Positions 43,088 through 53,008 of a stretch of DNA of 64,000 nt are shown here, piece by piece. Each line of letters begins with the position of its first letter. Position 1 is the stretch's first letter. The notes under the pieces were generated by a model. It ran no database searches. It worked only from the letters and a program-made list of their open reading frames with translations, and was not told the DNA's origin. This DNA comes from Ginsengibacter hankyongi (GTDB taxonomy: Bacteria > Bacteroidota > Bacteroidia > Chitinophagales > Chitinophagaceae), in assembly GCF_008710285.1 (NCBI RefSeq), contig NZ_VYQF01000013.1, forward strand, positions 17,041-81,040, written 5' to 3'. Made by a program: the position numbers and the translations under genes.

Positions 43088-43116
43088 AACCTCCGGTTTA
43101 ATGGAGGTTATTTTTT
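43088..43116 (+). terminator. Terminator downstream of pgi
   Basis: AACCTCC (43088-43094), loop GGTTTAAT, GGAGGTT (43103-43109), then A and a run of six T's. The stem follows an A-run, so it could also work weakly on the other strand. Confidence 0.85.
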
Positions 43117-43191
43117 CAATGCTTGTTCATAACGCAAGCAATAATTGAATAACGTTACAGATAATTTTCTATTGTATTGAAAATAAAAAAA

Positions 43192-43210
43192 CCCAGAGAA
43201 ATTCTCCGGG
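43192..43210 (-). terminator. Terminator of the TPR gene at 43240
   Basis: CCCAGAG/CTCCGGG stem (43192-43198 with 43204-43210, one mismatch). In minus sense it is followed by a T-run (plus A-run 43184-43191). Confidence 0.75.
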
Positions 43211-43239
43211 CCTTCTCTCACGTGTATTTAATCATTCAA

Positions 43240-44550
43240 TTAATTTACAAACTTCGTATCAGCACTATCATACTTTTCCTGGTACAATTTCACTTTATCA
43301 TTTTGATTCAGGCTTTCATAAATTTTTTGCATAAGATCTACAATTGATTTATACTTGGATTTGTCTGCTTTTTTATAGTTCGCTTCCAGCGTTGTCAGCG
43401 CTTTGTCGGCATAAGGAATTGCTTTATTAAAAGCATCTTTTGATTGGGCATTCAAATCTGCTTTCTTCTTCACATCATCAGGCTTAGTGCTTTTTATTTT
43501 TAAAGCTGAATCTCTCACATCTACACCATGATTATAATAATATTGGGCATACAACCAGTTAGTAACAACATCATTTGGATTTAGGGAATGTGCTTTTTCA
43601 ATTTCAGTGCCTAGTGTTTGGAGCAAGGCGTCCCTGTTTTTAATTACTACACCCTCGTCTCCATTATAAATATATCCAAAAATATCGTTGGCGTAGTTGA
43701 AATGATACATGAGGCTGTCAGGGCGTTTTGTAACCAACTCATTGTATTTTGCAAACAATGCATCGTTGTCTTTTTTCTCGCGGTAATAATCTATCAGCAC
43801 TAAATCAAAGTAATCATTATCGGGAAAAAGTTTTTTACCGAGATTGGCGTATTTCATCATATTCGCTTCATCCTTTGCATCTTTATAATGCAACATGAGC
43901 CATTGATATGGAAGAATAAAAGCAGCATTGCCCTCTCCTCCTTCTTTTGTTCCGTTGATATTTGCATCGGCAAGTTTGGTAAAGTAAGTAAGAGCCACAT
44001 CCATTTTACCCGCATTAAGTGCCGCCTTTGCAATATTTAAAACGAGCGTTGTATCTACTTCAGGAATTTTGGACCATTTGTTTTCGGCAATATATTGCCC
44101 AACGTTATTAGCTTTTATAAATAAGTTCATGGCATCTTCAAAACCCGCCTTGTTGCCCGTAGGTGCCGCAGCATTAAAAGCACTAGCGCCCGCTTCATAA
44201 TATCCTGTATATAAATTAAAAATCGGGGCATACTGATCTTTAATGATCACCAATTTCAATTTAATGTTGGCCGAATCAGCTGCTGCTTTTTTAAAGGCTT
44301 CGAATGCCTGCTCTCTTGCATCCGGGGCCAAAGATTTGAATTGATCACTTGAAGCAATTTGCTCGTAAATTTTAGCTTTATAATATTGCCCTTCCCCGTC
44401 ATTGGGAGACTTCGCAACATATGCATCTATATCGGTCTTAGCTTTATCAAGCTGCTTTTTATCTAAGTCAGCTTTTACACTTTTGAGATCTTGTGCAAAA
44501 ATCAGCGTTGCAAAAAAACTAAATAGTAAAGTGAAAATAACTTTTTTCAT
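43240..44550 (-). CDS. Exported TPR-like protein
   Basis: The 436-residue protein has a signal peptide (LLFSFFATLIFAQ). Helical repeats with TPR-like pattern run through its length: AKTDIDAYVAKSPNDGEGQY, GQYYKAKIYEQIASSD, AALNAGKMDVALTYFTKLAD, MKYANLGKKLFPDNDYFDLV, AIPYADKALTTLEANYKKAD. No enzyme motif is seen. It is the only gene between pgi and gyrA on its strand and lies 21 nt downstream of gyrA, so could share its transcript. Confidence 0.8.
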   Translation of the reverse strand: MKKVIFTLLFSFFATLIFAQDLKSVKADLDKKQLDKAKTDIDAYVAKSPNDGEGQYYKAKIYEQIASSDQFKSLAPDAREQAFEAFKKAAADSANIKLKLVIIKDQYAPIFNLYTGYYEAGASAFNAAAPTGNKAGFEDAMNLFIKANNVGQYIAENKWSKIPEVDTTLVLNIAKAALNAGKMDVALTYFTKLADANINGTKEGGEGNAAFILPYQWLMLHYKDAKDEANMMKYANLGKKLFPDNDYFDLVLIDYYREKKDNDALFAKYNELVTKRPDSLMYHFNYANDIFGYIYNGDEGVVIKNRDALLQTLGTEIEKAHSLNPNDVVTNWLYAQYYYNHGVDVRDSALKIKSTKPDDVKKKADLNAQSKDAFNKAIPYADKALTTLEANYKKADKSKYKSIVDLMQKIYESLNQNDKVKLYQEKYDSADTKFVN

Positions 44551-44571
44551 TGTTGTTTAATTATTGTGAAT

Positions 44572-47169
44572 TTATTGATTTTCATTTTCATCGTCTTTTG
44601 AAATTTCGTTTTCATTCGGCTCAGTACTTTCTCCCGGCGCTTCCAATTCGCTAGTTATCGTATTTTCAACTGGTTCTTCATCATCCTCATGCTCATTCAA
44701 TTTTGTAATCGCAGCTATTTCATCACCTTCATCGAGCCTTATTAATTTCACTCCCTGGGTGGCTCTTCCAGCTTCTCTTATAGTGGCAATTGAGGTTCGA
44801 ATTGTTACGCCGGATTTACAGGTTATCATTAAATCCTGTTTTTCATTCACGTTCAACAGTCCGATTAACGAACCGGTTTTCGCGGTAACATTTATCGTCT
44901 TCACTCCTTTGCCCCCACGATTCGTAATTCTATATTCTTCCACCGCGGTTCGCTTTCCAAATCCTTTGCTGCTTACCACAAGAACACTTACATCAGGATC
45001 ATCACTATTTACACAAATCATACCAACTACCTCATCATCATTTTCATCAACAGAAATACCAAAAACTCCAATGGCTCCTCTCCCGGTTGGCCTTACTTTT
45101 TCTTCAGGAAAGCGAATGGCCCTGCCACTTTTTACAGCCATCATTATTTCTTTTTTCCCGTCGGTAAGGCACGCATCTAATAACTGATCGCCGTCATTTA
45201 TGGTAATAGCGTTTACACCATTTTGTCTCGGTCTCGAAAAATCGGCAACCCGCGTTTTTTTAATAATCCCTTTCCTGGTACAAAGCACAATATAATTATT
45301 GTTGATGTATTCTTCATCTTGCAGGTCTTTAATATCTATAATAGCTCTTATTTTATCATCCGCCGGAATTTGTATAAGATTTTGTATGGCCCTGCCTTTG
45401 CTCTGTTTATCTCCTTCTGTAATTTCATAAACTTTCAGCCAGAAGCATTTTCCATTTTCTGTAAAAAATAATAACGTATGATGCGTAGACGCAACAAAAA
45501 GTTGCTCGATATAATCTTCCTGCCGCGTGCTGCTTCCTTTAGCGCCTCTCCCTCCCCTGCGTTGCTGACGGTATTCCGTAGCCGAAGTTCTTTTAATATA
45601 ACCCAGGTGTGAAATGGTAACTACAACATCTTCTTCCTCAATCAGGTCCTGCATACTTATTTCATCGGCGAGATAAGTAATTTCTGTTTTGCGGGCATCA
45701 CCAAATTTTTGTTTTATTTCTTCAAGTTCATCTTTTATAATCTGGAAACGCATTCCTTCATTTTCAAGAATTTCTTTTAATCTCCCGATTAAAGCCATTA
45801 TCTCTTCATGCTCTTTTTTAATTTTATCACGTTCCATTCCTGTAAGGCGTTGTAACCTTAGTTCAAGAACAGCTTTGGCCTGTATTTCGCTCATCTGGAA
45901 ATTCGAAATCAATCCATCTTTCGCAACTTCAGGCGTTGACGAATTTCTTATGAGTGTTATCACTTCATCCAAATGATCTAAAGCGATAAGATAACCCTCA
46001 AGTATATGCGCTCTTTCTTCGGCTTTCTTTAATTCAAATTTTGTTCGGCGGATTACCACTTCATGGCGGAAATCAACAAATTCTCTTATAAGGTCTTTTA
46101 TATTCAGAATCTTAGGCCTTCCTTTTACAAGGGCGACATTATTAATACCGAAAGAGGTTTGCAGTTCGCTGTGCTTATACAAATGATTGATGACAACCTG
46201 TGCAATGGTATCTTTCTTTAGTTCCACAACAATCCTTGTTCCCTCTTTATTATTACTCTCGTTATTTACATCCGAAACTCCTTCGATAATTTTATCATTA
46301 ATAAGATGGCCGATTTTTTCTGTGAGTGTATCACGATTTACCTGGTAAGGAACTTCTGTAATTACAATTTTTTCTTTGCCGTTTTTTGAAGTTTCAACAA
46401 CAACTTTGCCCCTCAGTACCACTCTTCCCCGTCCTGTATGTAACCCAGCTTTCACTCCTTCATAGCCGTGAATGATACCGCCGGTAGGAAAATCGGGAGC
46501 CTTTACAATCTTTATAAGATCATCAATAGAAATGTCTTTATTATCAATATAGGCAACACAGCCATCCACAACTTCAGTAAGATTATGAGGTAGCATATTA
46601 GTTGCCATGCCCACAGCAATACCGCTCGAACCATTTAATAATAGCTGCGGAATACGTGTAGGCAACACCGTTGGTTCCTTTGTAGAATCATCATAGTTCA
46701 ACTGGAAATCAATCGTGTCTTTTTCAATATCGTCCAACATCGTTTCAGCTATTCGCTCCAGGCGCACTTCGGTATAACGCATAGCTGCGGGACTATCACC
46801 ATCCTGGCTACCAAAATTTCCCTGTCCGTCCACAAGCGTATAACGCATGCTCCAATCCTGCGCCATGCGCACCATTGTATCATAAATTGACGCATCACCA
46901 TGGGGATGGTATTTACCCATCACATCACCGACTATACGGGCAGATTTTTTGTAAGGCCTGTTGTAGAAATTACCCATTTCATACATGCCATATAATATCC
47001 GACGGTGAACCGGTTTAAGACCATCACGGGCATCCGGCAATGCACGCCCCACAATCACGCTCATCGAATAATCGATATAAGCGGATTTCATTTGTTCTTC
47101 AATATTTACGGGAATTATTCTGCCTCTTCCGGGGGTATTATCAGGCAATTGTTCTTCTGTTGTATCCAT
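44572..47169 (-). CDS. gyrA: DNA gyrase subunit A
   Basis: The 865-residue protein starts [20 protein letters not shown] and has [20 protein letters not shown], then the quinolone-resistance region [15 protein letters not shown] (88-102) and catalytic Tyr132 in [10 protein letters not shown]. At the position equivalent to E. coli Ser83 it has Ala93, with Ser94 next and Asp97 (E. coli Asp87) retained. The beta-pinwheel C-terminal domain carries the GyrA box [10 protein letters not shown] (about residues 539-548), which distinguishes it from ParC. The tail is acidic ([15 protein letters not shown]). It introduces negative supercoils with GyrB. Confidence 0.97.
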   Translation of the reverse strand: MDTTEEQLPDNTPGRGRIIPVNIEEQMKSAYIDYSMSVIVGRALPDARDGLKPVHRRILYGMYEMGNFYNRPYKKSARIVGDVMGKYHPHGDASIYDTMVRMAQDWSMRYTLVDGQGNFGSQDGDSPAAMRYTEVRLERIAETMLDDIEKDTIDFQLNYDDSTKEPTVLPTRIPQLLLNGSSGIAVGMATNMLPHNLTEVVDGCVAYIDNKDISIDDLIKIVKAPDFPTGGIIHGYEGVKAGLHTGRGRVVLRGKVVVETSKNGKEKIVITEVPYQVNRDTLTEKIGHLINDKIIEGVSDVNNESNNKEGTRIVVELKKDTIAQVVINHLYKHSELQTSFGINNVALVKGRPKILNIKDLIREFVDFRHEVVIRRTKFELKKAEERAHILEGYLIALDHLDEVITLIRNSSTPEVAKDGLISNFQMSEIQAKAVLELRLQRLTGMERDKIKKEHEEIMALIGRLKEILENEGMRFQIIKDELEEIKQKFGDARKTEITYLADEISMQDLIEEEDVVVTISHLGYIKRTSATEYRQQRRGGRGAKGSSTRQEDYIEQLFVASTHHTLLFFTENGKCFWLKVYEITEGDKQSKGRAIQNLIQIPADDKIRAIIDIKDLQDEEYINNNYIVLCTRKGIIKKTRVADFSRPRQNGVNAITINDGDQLLDACLTDGKKEIMMAVKSGRAIRFPEEKVRPTGRGAIGVFGISVDENDDEVVGMICVNSDDPDVSVLVVSSKGFGKRTAVEEYRITNRGGKGVKTINVTAKTGSLIGLLNVNEKQDLMITCKSGVTIRTSIATIREAGRATQGVKLIRLDEGDEIAAITKLNEHEDDEEPVENTITSELEAPGESTEPNENEISKDDENENQ

Positions 47170-47185
47170 AATTTTTAACTATCGG

Positions 47186-47221
47186 CAAATATACTTTTTA
47201 AAGAGGGTTTTTCCTTACAAA
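47186..47221 (-). promoter_or_regulatory. Candidate promoter for gyrA
   Basis: TTTG (minus sense of 47218-47221), a 24-nt spacer, TATATTTG (47193-47186), then the ATG at 47169 after a leader of about 10 nt. Both hexamers match the consensus, although the spacer is slightly long. Confidence 0.5.
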
Positions 47222-47399
47222 AGATGCTAAAAACAACCTTTTTTTTCACCAATTTTTTAAAGCGGTTGTGGATAAGAAAAGCCTGCCTTTAATGTCTTTA
47301 TTTCGATCCTTTGGGTCTTCTTTCCTGATTCTTAAAATAATACTGCAAACCTGTTATGCGGAGTGCATTTCTAATACGAGTGCATAAAATAGCAAAGTA

Positions 47400-47433
47400 G
47401 TTGCATGCTTACACAAATTGTGATTTATTTTTG
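47400..47433 (+). promoter_or_regulatory. Candidate promoter for the saccharopine dehydrogenase-like gene
   Basis: GTTG at 47400-47403, 22 nt, TATTTTTG at 47426-47433, and ATG at 47453. The -33 element is degenerate. A four-codon start-stop, ATGAAAAAATGA (47445-47456), overlaps the gene's ATG. Confidence 0.4.
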
Positions 47434-47452
47434 AAAGATTAGAAATGAAAAA

Positions 47453-48757
47453 ATGAAAAATATTTTATTGTTTGGCGCCGGAAAATCAGCAACTTGTCTT
47501 ATCGATTATTTATGTGCTGCCACCGAAGAAAATAATTGGCTGCTGGTGGTTTGCGATGCAGATTTGCAATTGGCTCAATCAAAAATTCAGAATTGCAACA
47601 ACGCAAACGCTGTTTCAATTGATGTAAGCGATGAAGAAAAAAGAATTGAGTTGATAAAGGAAGCAGACATTGTAATTTCGATGCTGCCGCCGCATTTACA
47701 TTTTTTGGTTGCCAACGATTGTCTCAATTTTTCAAAACATCTTTTAACTGCCTCCTATATTGATGAAAAAATAAAAAAACTCAATAAACAAATTGAAGCA
47801 AAAGGTTTGCTTTTTTTATGCGAGATGGGACTCGATCCGGGAATTGACCATATGAGCGCCATGAAGATATTTGACCAAATAAAAAAGCACGGTGGAAAAA
47901 TTACTTCTTTTAAATCGCACTGCGGCGGGTTGGTTTCTCCGGAAAGTGACGATAATCCATGGCATTATAAAATAACATGGAACCCAGCAAATATTGTTAT
48001 GGCAGGCTCTTCCGGTGCCATTTATAAAATGAATGGATCAACGGTTACTATTCCCTATCATAAAATATTTGACGACAATGAAGTAGTAGATGTTCCGGGA
48101 CTTTTTCCGTTAGCATGGTATCCTAACCGTGATTCGCTTAGTTATATTGATACCTACGGACTGCAGCATGCAGATACTTTTATTCGAACCACTTTGAGAC
48201 ATGCTTCCTTTTGCCGTGGATGGAATATAATTGTGAATTCGGGCCTTACTGATTTAAATGATTATGAGGAAATAAAGAACTGCAAAACATATAATGAATG
48301 GTTCGTTAAAAAAAGCATTAAACGAAAGTCGTTAATTGCTGACGATGCAAACCACACTGAATTTGATGAACAGGCAAATTATCTTAGTTTAAGAAGTAAC
48401 GACATAATTGAACCGCCAATAAAAAGCTCGGCTTCATTATTACAAAATATTTTGGAAAAAAAGCTTGCGATGCAACCTCATGATAAGGATATGATTGTAA
48501 TGCTGCACGAAATAGATTATGAAATTGATAGGGAGAGGAAAGGCATAAAGAGTTGCTTAATTGTAAAGGGCGATGATCAACAACGAACTGCCATGGCGAA
48601 AACAGTTGGCTTACCGTTAGGAATAGCTGCTAAATTGATTTTACAGGACAAGATAAAATTAACCGGTTTGCATATTCCTGTTGCGCAGGAGATTTATGAA
48701 CCGGTGCTTGCCGAGCTCGAACTGAATCAGATAAAGTTTAATGAAGAATTTGTTTAG
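47453..48757 (+). CDS. Saccharopine dehydrogenase-like (Lys9/Lys1) protein
   Basis: The 434-residue protein has an N-terminal Rossmann fold (ILLFGAGKSATCLIDYL) and the hallmark DxSM/CEMGLDPGIDHMSAMK segment (about residues 122-138), with SSGAIYKMNGS next. The family reduces or oxidises saccharopine in lysine metabolism. Other members have different substrates, so the exact step is not certain. It is divergent from gyrA and stands alone. Confidence 0.85.
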   Translation: MKNILLFGAGKSATCLIDYLCAATEENNWLLVVCDADLQLAQSKIQNCNNANAVSIDVSDEEKRIELIKEADIVISMLPPHLHFLVANDCLNFSKHLLTASYIDEKIKKLNKQIEAKGLLFLCEMGLDPGIDHMSAMKIFDQIKKHGGKITSFKSHCGGLVSPESDDNPWHYKITWNPANIVMAGSSGAIYKMNGSTVTIPYHKIFDDNEVVDVPGLFPLAWYPNRDSLSYIDTYGLQHADTFIRTTLRHASFCRGWNIIVNSGLTDLNDYEEIKNCKTYNEWFVKKSIKRKSLIADDANHTEFDEQANYLSLRSNDIIEPPIKSSASLLQNILEKKLAMQPHDKDMIVMLHEIDYEIDRERKGIKSCLIVKGDDQQRTAMAKTVGLPLGIAAKLILQDKIKLTGLHIPVAQEIYEPVLAELELNQIKFNEEFV

Positions 48758-48779
48758 CTCATTATTTCCGCGGCTGACA

Positions 48780-48846
48780 GTCAGGTGTCTGACAACTCAT
48801 GCACAGCTTTTTTTCACCGGAAACTTCCCTTAGTGGCCTGACACCT
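48780..48846. repeat. Inverted AGGTGTC repeat at the 3' end of the GSCFA gene
   Basis: GTCAGGTGTCTGAC (48780-48793) is a short palindrome. About 40 bases on, GGCCTGACACCT (48835-48846) is the inverted copy of its AGGTGTC core. The intervening DNA includes CTTTTTTTCACC. The last residues of the GSCFA protein are encoded by this repeat. Confidence 0.7.
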
Positions 48847-49815
48847 TTGAAAAGAATTTTTCTTCAATATTAAAATCAATTGAAGGGAAATTTTTTTTAT
48901 CGATTGGATTTTTTCAAGTTGTGCAGCCTGGAACTTTCTGTGAGCTTCGCTTTCTTTTTGAAATGGTTTATGATTCATTGCAGCCACTAACGATTTAATT
49001 TCTTTTAATAATTTTGATGCGTCATCATTAAGAAAAGCATCGCAAAATTTTTCAAAAACGAAAGCTGTCGCTGTTTCTGTTGGATGGACCAAATCATTCT
49101 TATAAAAACGGTAATCACGCAAAACATCAATTATTAATTCGTAAGCCGGAAAATAAAAAACATTTTTATAATTTTCTTTTACAGTATGTACTGCGTCTAT
49201 GAGCCTCGCTTTGCTCCTGTTGTTTTCAATAACGCCATCTCTTACATGCCTAACAGGGCTAATGGTGAAAATAATCTTTAAGCCTGAATTATAAGAATGA
49301 AGTTTTGAAATAACATTTGATATATGTGAAGTGATTTCATCAATTGATAATAATTTCTTTTCAAAAAAATCCTGCGGAGCTTTATGGCAATTCGCAACAG
49401 GCTGTTGAGATTTTTTAAGCTGATAATTATAAGATGTTCCTAAAGTAATAATTAACCATGCAGCCTCTTTCAAAAACTGGTGTGCTTTAGATTGCGAATG
49501 ATTTATCTGCTGCAAAACCTTTTCTTTACTCATTCCTGAAAAGACAGAATGATGTTTCCAGCTATGCCATAATTCATTCAATAAAAAGAGATCATTTTCA
49601 TTGTACTTTTTATTTTCAATATAAGAGTCCAATGCAGAAGCAATACTTAACGGATCATACAAAATTCCATTAGGATTTTGCAACACATTAAATTTTAAGT
49701 CTATCATCATTTTCCCAATCTCTTCTGTAAAGCAGGAGCCAATAAAAAGAATCTTATCTGCATAAGAAATTTTTTGAGAAGAAGGTATAACCTGAAATGG
49801 TAAAAGCAATTCCAT
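48814..49815 (-). CDS. GSCFA domain protein
   Basis: From ATG 49815 (an upstream TTG start is less likely) the 333-residue protein begins MELLLPFQVIPSSQKISYADKIL and carries FIGSCFTEEIGKMM, the family-naming GSCFxE motif at about residues 30-44, then NPNGILYDPLSI and HSWKHHSVFSG. GSCFA is an SGNH-like esterase fold; the Ser and Cys in GSCF are candidates for catalysis. The C-terminal ~12 residues (FQRCQATKGSFR) come from an inverted-repeat element, so the tail is probably not native. Confidence 0.88.
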   Translation of the reverse strand: MELLLPFQVIPSSQKISYADKILFIGSCFTEEIGKMMIDLKFNVLQNPNGILYDPLSIASALDSYIENKKYNENDLFLLNELWHSWKHHSVFSGMSKEKVLQQINHSQSKAHQFLKEAAWLIITLGTSYNYQLKKSQQPVANCHKAPQDFFEKKLLSIDEITSHISNVISKLHSYNSGLKIIFTISPVRHVRDGVIENNRSKARLIDAVHTVKENYKNVFYFPAYELIIDVLRDYRFYKNDLVHPTETATAFVFEKFCDAFLNDDASKLLKEIKSLVAAMNHKPFQKESEAHRKFQAAQLEKIQSIKKISLQLILILKKNSFQRCQATKGSFR

Positions 49816-49904
49816 AATAAAATTTAATGCAAAGTATATCAAAAGCTTTTTGAATGTTAGCAATTAAGAACTAACTCCGGAATTTCAAATAAACTTTTGG
49901 AAAG

Positions 49905-50771
49905 TTAACCAAATATTTCGCCAGCCAATTTGATGCTCTCTTTCAGCGCATCTGCATCAATATCTTTACAGTAACCAAGTTCTTTAAAGTATTGTATCAT
50001 TAATTCGGAATCCATATTTCCAACAAGTTTATCATCTGCCATAGGGCAACCGCCAATTCCTTTTAATGCGCCATCAAAACGTCTGCAACCTTGCTCTAAA
50101 GCAGCATGAATTTTTTGTTGCCAGTTTCTATTTGTTGAATGAAGATGAACACCTGTTTCAATTTGCGGAAATGCTGCAATAACTTTTTTTGTAACTGATG
50201 CAACCTGCAACGGTTCTGCGATACCGACTGTGTCTGCCAAAGAAATAATTTGAATTCCCTCTCCTATTAATTTATCAATCCATTCCAACACAATGTTTTC
50301 ATTATAATCATCTTTATAAGGATTTCCAAATGCCATTGAAATATAAATTACCGGTTCCTTTTTATTTTTATCACAAATATTTTTTATCTCGTTTACATTT
50401 TGCAGCGATTGTTCAATAGTGCTGTTCGTATTTCTCATTTGAAATGTTGGAGAAATGGAAAATGGAAATCCCAAATAATTTATTAAATCGTATTGGGCAG
50501 CTTCTTCAGCGCCACGAACGTTTGCGATGATGGCTAATAATTTCGTTTTTGTATAGCTCATTGACAAATGGCTAATCACTTCCTTTGTATCTGCCATTTG
50601 AGGAATAGCTTTTGCAGAAACAAAGCTTCCGAAATCAATTGTGTCAAATCCAACTTTTAATAACTGGTTGATGTATTCGATTTTTTTTTGAGTAGGAATA
50701 AAATTCTTCCAGCCTTGCATCGCATCACGTGGGCATTCGATCAATTTTATGTGTGTTTCCTTTCCATCCAT
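49905..50771 (-). CDS. Hydroxymethylglutaryl-CoA lyase-like protein
   Basis: The 288-residue TIM-barrel enzyme has CPRDAMQGW (the RD of the family), GSFVSAKAIPQMADT, a metal-binding HLHSTN (HxH; the usual is HCHDT) and GALKGIGGCPMADDKLVGN, which holds the catalytic Cys of the GGCP signature. HMG-CoA lyase splits HMG-CoA to acetyl-CoA and acetoacetate in leucine breakdown. The atypical HLHST and PRDAMQ leave room for a related acyl-CoA lyase or aldolase. It stands alone. Confidence 0.82.
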   Translation of the reverse strand: MDGKETHIKLIECPRDAMQGWKNFIPTQKKIEYINQLLKVGFDTIDFGSFVSAKAIPQMADTKEVISHLSMSYTKTKLLAIIANVRGAEEAAQYDLINYLGFPFSISPTFQMRNTNSTIEQSLQNVNEIKNICDKNKKEPVIYISMAFGNPYKDDYNENIVLEWIDKLIGEGIQIISLADTVGIAEPLQVASVTKKVIAAFPQIETGVHLHSTNRNWQQKIHAALEQGCRRFDGALKGIGGCPMADDKLVGNMDSELMIQYFKELGYCKDIDADALKESIKLAGEIFG

Positions 50772-50891
50772 TAATACAAATTAAAAGAAATTATAGAAAG
50801 AGTGATCATAAAATTTAAGAAGGTTATAACTGTTAACCCATTTCCTCAACCATCTTTTGTATTCTAAATAAGAAGATAATTTTATAATCTA

Positions 50892-51893
50892 TCAATGCAA
50901 CACAGCAATTTTTCTTGCATCGATGTTCAACCTGATCCGGTTAAAAAATCTGCGTCGTTCTTTTTCTCCAACAACACTTATGAGCGTGGATTTATGTAAT
51001 ATATTTTGGAAGTGCCTGTAAGTATATTCAGCAAATGCAACGTCCTTGGTATTCATGTAATTTAAATGAGAGTGGGTAAGAAAAACGACCTTTCTTCCAT
51101 TGAGAACGGGCAAGTAGGTATTGTCGCCAAGAATAAAATCGTTAATATATAAATTAAACGGAGCTCCCTCGCTCAAGCCTTTACCAGGTTGATTTATTTT
51201 GTAGCCGGCCTCTGCCTGCAATTCAACAAAATCTATTGATTTTTCAAGGCAATCATAAATCTTTAAAACATCATCTTCTGATGCAAATACGTTTGATTCT
51301 TTATAATATTCTATCTGCCTTAATGTTGTATTGATGTTCTCTACATTCCATATTTCTGTTGAAGGAATTTTATTGTAAGTAGCTAAAATTTTTTCACCTG
51401 TCTTCATTAAGCTTTCGGCCATTAGAGAAGGATTAAAAATTGTTTTGTTGTAATCGGGGTAACGCAGGATAGTTTTCATCCAAAAAAAATATTTGAAAGC
51501 CGCCAACTCGGGAAAATTATAATAATGATATACAGGAACATCTTTAGGTAATATCAGCAATTCTTTTTGTTCAAAGGAATTAATCATTTCATGTTGTAAC
51601 AGAAAATCATGCAGATAAAATTCAAAATTAAAATTCTGCGGATCAGCCAGCTTTCCACTAAAAACTACCGATTCAGAATTAAGGTGCAATAATTGATCAA
51701 GAGAGATTTTAAATTTTATACAAAGTCTTTTTACTTCTTCTAGAGTGATTGGTTTTTCTCCGCGTATTCTTCTATAAGCACTGTCGTTACTTATGTCTAA
51801 TTCTTCCGCTATTTCATCAACAAAAGAAATATGCGGAGGAAGCATTCCTTTGATGTGATTAAAAAATACCTGTTGTGCACCTGTAGAATCCAT
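50892..51893 (-). CDS. Helix-turn-helix protein of unknown specificity
   Basis: From ATG 51893 (the TTG two codons upstream is less likely) it encodes 333 residues. An N-terminal HTH of Cro/C1 type is visible: FVDEIAEELDISNDSAYRRI (about 24-43), then RGEKPITLEEVKRLC. The remaining 250 residues form a helical C-terminal domain (ALFKYFFWMK, TLRQIEYYKE) without a recognised family. It is likely a DNA-binding regulator. There is no close neighbour to name as its target. Confidence 0.75.
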   Translation of the reverse strand: MDSTGAQQVFFNHIKGMLPPHISFVDEIAEELDISNDSAYRRIRGEKPITLEEVKRLCIKFKISLDQLLHLNSESVVFSGKLADPQNFNFEFYLHDFLLQHEMINSFEQKELLILPKDVPVYHYYNFPELAAFKYFFWMKTILRYPDYNKTIFNPSLMAESLMKTGEKILATYNKIPSTEIWNVENINTTLRQIEYYKESNVFASEDDVLKIYDCLEKSIDFVELQAEAGYKINQPGKGLSEGAPFNLYINDFILGDNTYLPVLNGRKVVFLTHSHLNYMNTKDVAFAEYTYRHFQNILHKSTLISVVGEKERRRFFNRIRLNIDARKIAVLH

Positions 51894-52232
51894 AAACAAG
51901 TTTTAGTAAATGTTAGAAGTGGCACAGAAAGGTTTAGTAAAAGTTGCAAAAAAAAATAAAAACTACAAGTTTTTATTAAAAAATGAAATGATAAATGAAA
52001 TATCCCTCTATTGATAATAAAAATTCCAAAGGAGAAAACGCGGCATCATAAACCAATTAGCATTCGCCTTTTCATGATTGTAAGTTTGAAGATAAGTGTC
52101 CATATCAGAAAAACATTTTATCATTCAGTCGCGATACTACGAACGATCTTTCTTTACTGTGCATTTTGTATTGAGAGAATGATTGCAAATACAAAAAGAA
52201 TTAATTAATTATACATACTTAAAACAGAAAAA
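51894..52232. other. Intergenic region, no gene or strong signal seen
   Basis: This 339-base AT-rich gap lies between divergent genes. A 65-codon frame within it (from a TTG near 52011) has no family resemblance and is probably not real. I see no hairpin with T-run. Confidence 0.5.
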
Positions 52233-52952
52233 ATGAAAAGTATATCCTTTTGGGCCAAAAACCATATTTGGCAAAGCAGGCTTATGATTTTTATGATTTA
52301 TGTTCTAATAAATGTAATTGGCTTATTTATTGGAAAATTACTAAATGATATAAATGTAACTCTCCCGGGATTATATTTTATTACGTGTGTTATTTTTACA
52401 GTAATTCTCTGGATAGGATATTCCGGCACAAATGTGAGCGCTGCAAGGCTTTTTACACGCTATTTCAGAAGGAAATTTTTCGACTTTGCATTGGGATTAC
52501 TCACTTTTTCAATGATTATTTATGGTGGAAATAATTATAAAAACTTTTTCATTAATAACGAAGCCGTAAACGCTTTTAGCATTCACCATCTTTCAAAGGA
52601 TTCAGCGATTTATTACAATCCACTGATTCAAAATTTTATTGCTTCCATAAAAAATATGGATGTAAGTAAGCTTAGCTTAAAAGAAAAAAAACGAATAATC
52701 AAACATCAGATAAAAACCATTAAACATGATAAAGACACTTCAGAAGGTAATAAGGCACTGCTGATAATTTTATCAGTTATCATAGCTCTTGTATTATTAT
52801 ATGGATTAGCAGCGTTATCATGCAGCCTTTCCTGCTCCGGGTCTGAAGCATTAGCTGTGATAGTAGCCATTGGCGGAACTTTCCTGATCGTATTTTTTCT
52901 TATACGAATAATTAAACGAATAACTAATCCACCATCTTCTGCAAGAAAATAA
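52233..52952 (+). CDS. Hypothetical membrane protein, possible regulatory or transport role
   Basis: The 239-residue protein has five predicted membrane segments (about 18-37, 46-65, 82-96, 178-200, 209-230). The region between the third and fourth (about 100-176) is basic and hydrophilic. I do not recognise a domain. It is isolated between the HTH gene (divergent) and rlmB. Confidence 0.65.
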   Translation: MKSISFWAKNHIWQSRLMIFMIYVLINVIGLFIGKLLNDINVTLPGLYFITCVIFTVILWIGYSGTNVSAARLFTRYFRRKFFDFALGLLTFSMIIYGGNNYKNFFINNEAVNAFSIHHLSKDSAIYYNPLIQNFIASIKNMDVSKLSLKEKKRIIKHQIKTIKHDKDTSEGNKALLIILSVIIALVLLYGLAALSCSLSCSGSEALAVIVAIGGTFLIVFFLIRIIKRITNPPSSARK

Positions 52953-53008
52953 CATAAATTTGAATTATTGTTAGTTGCAGGCGTTGCTATATTTCAATGA
53001 AGCTGTGT

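Noticed and set aside
52011..52208. 65-codon frame upstream of the membrane protein gene
   Set aside because: Starts with TTG, no family resemblance, no promoter, and the composition is like the surrounding AT-rich spacer.
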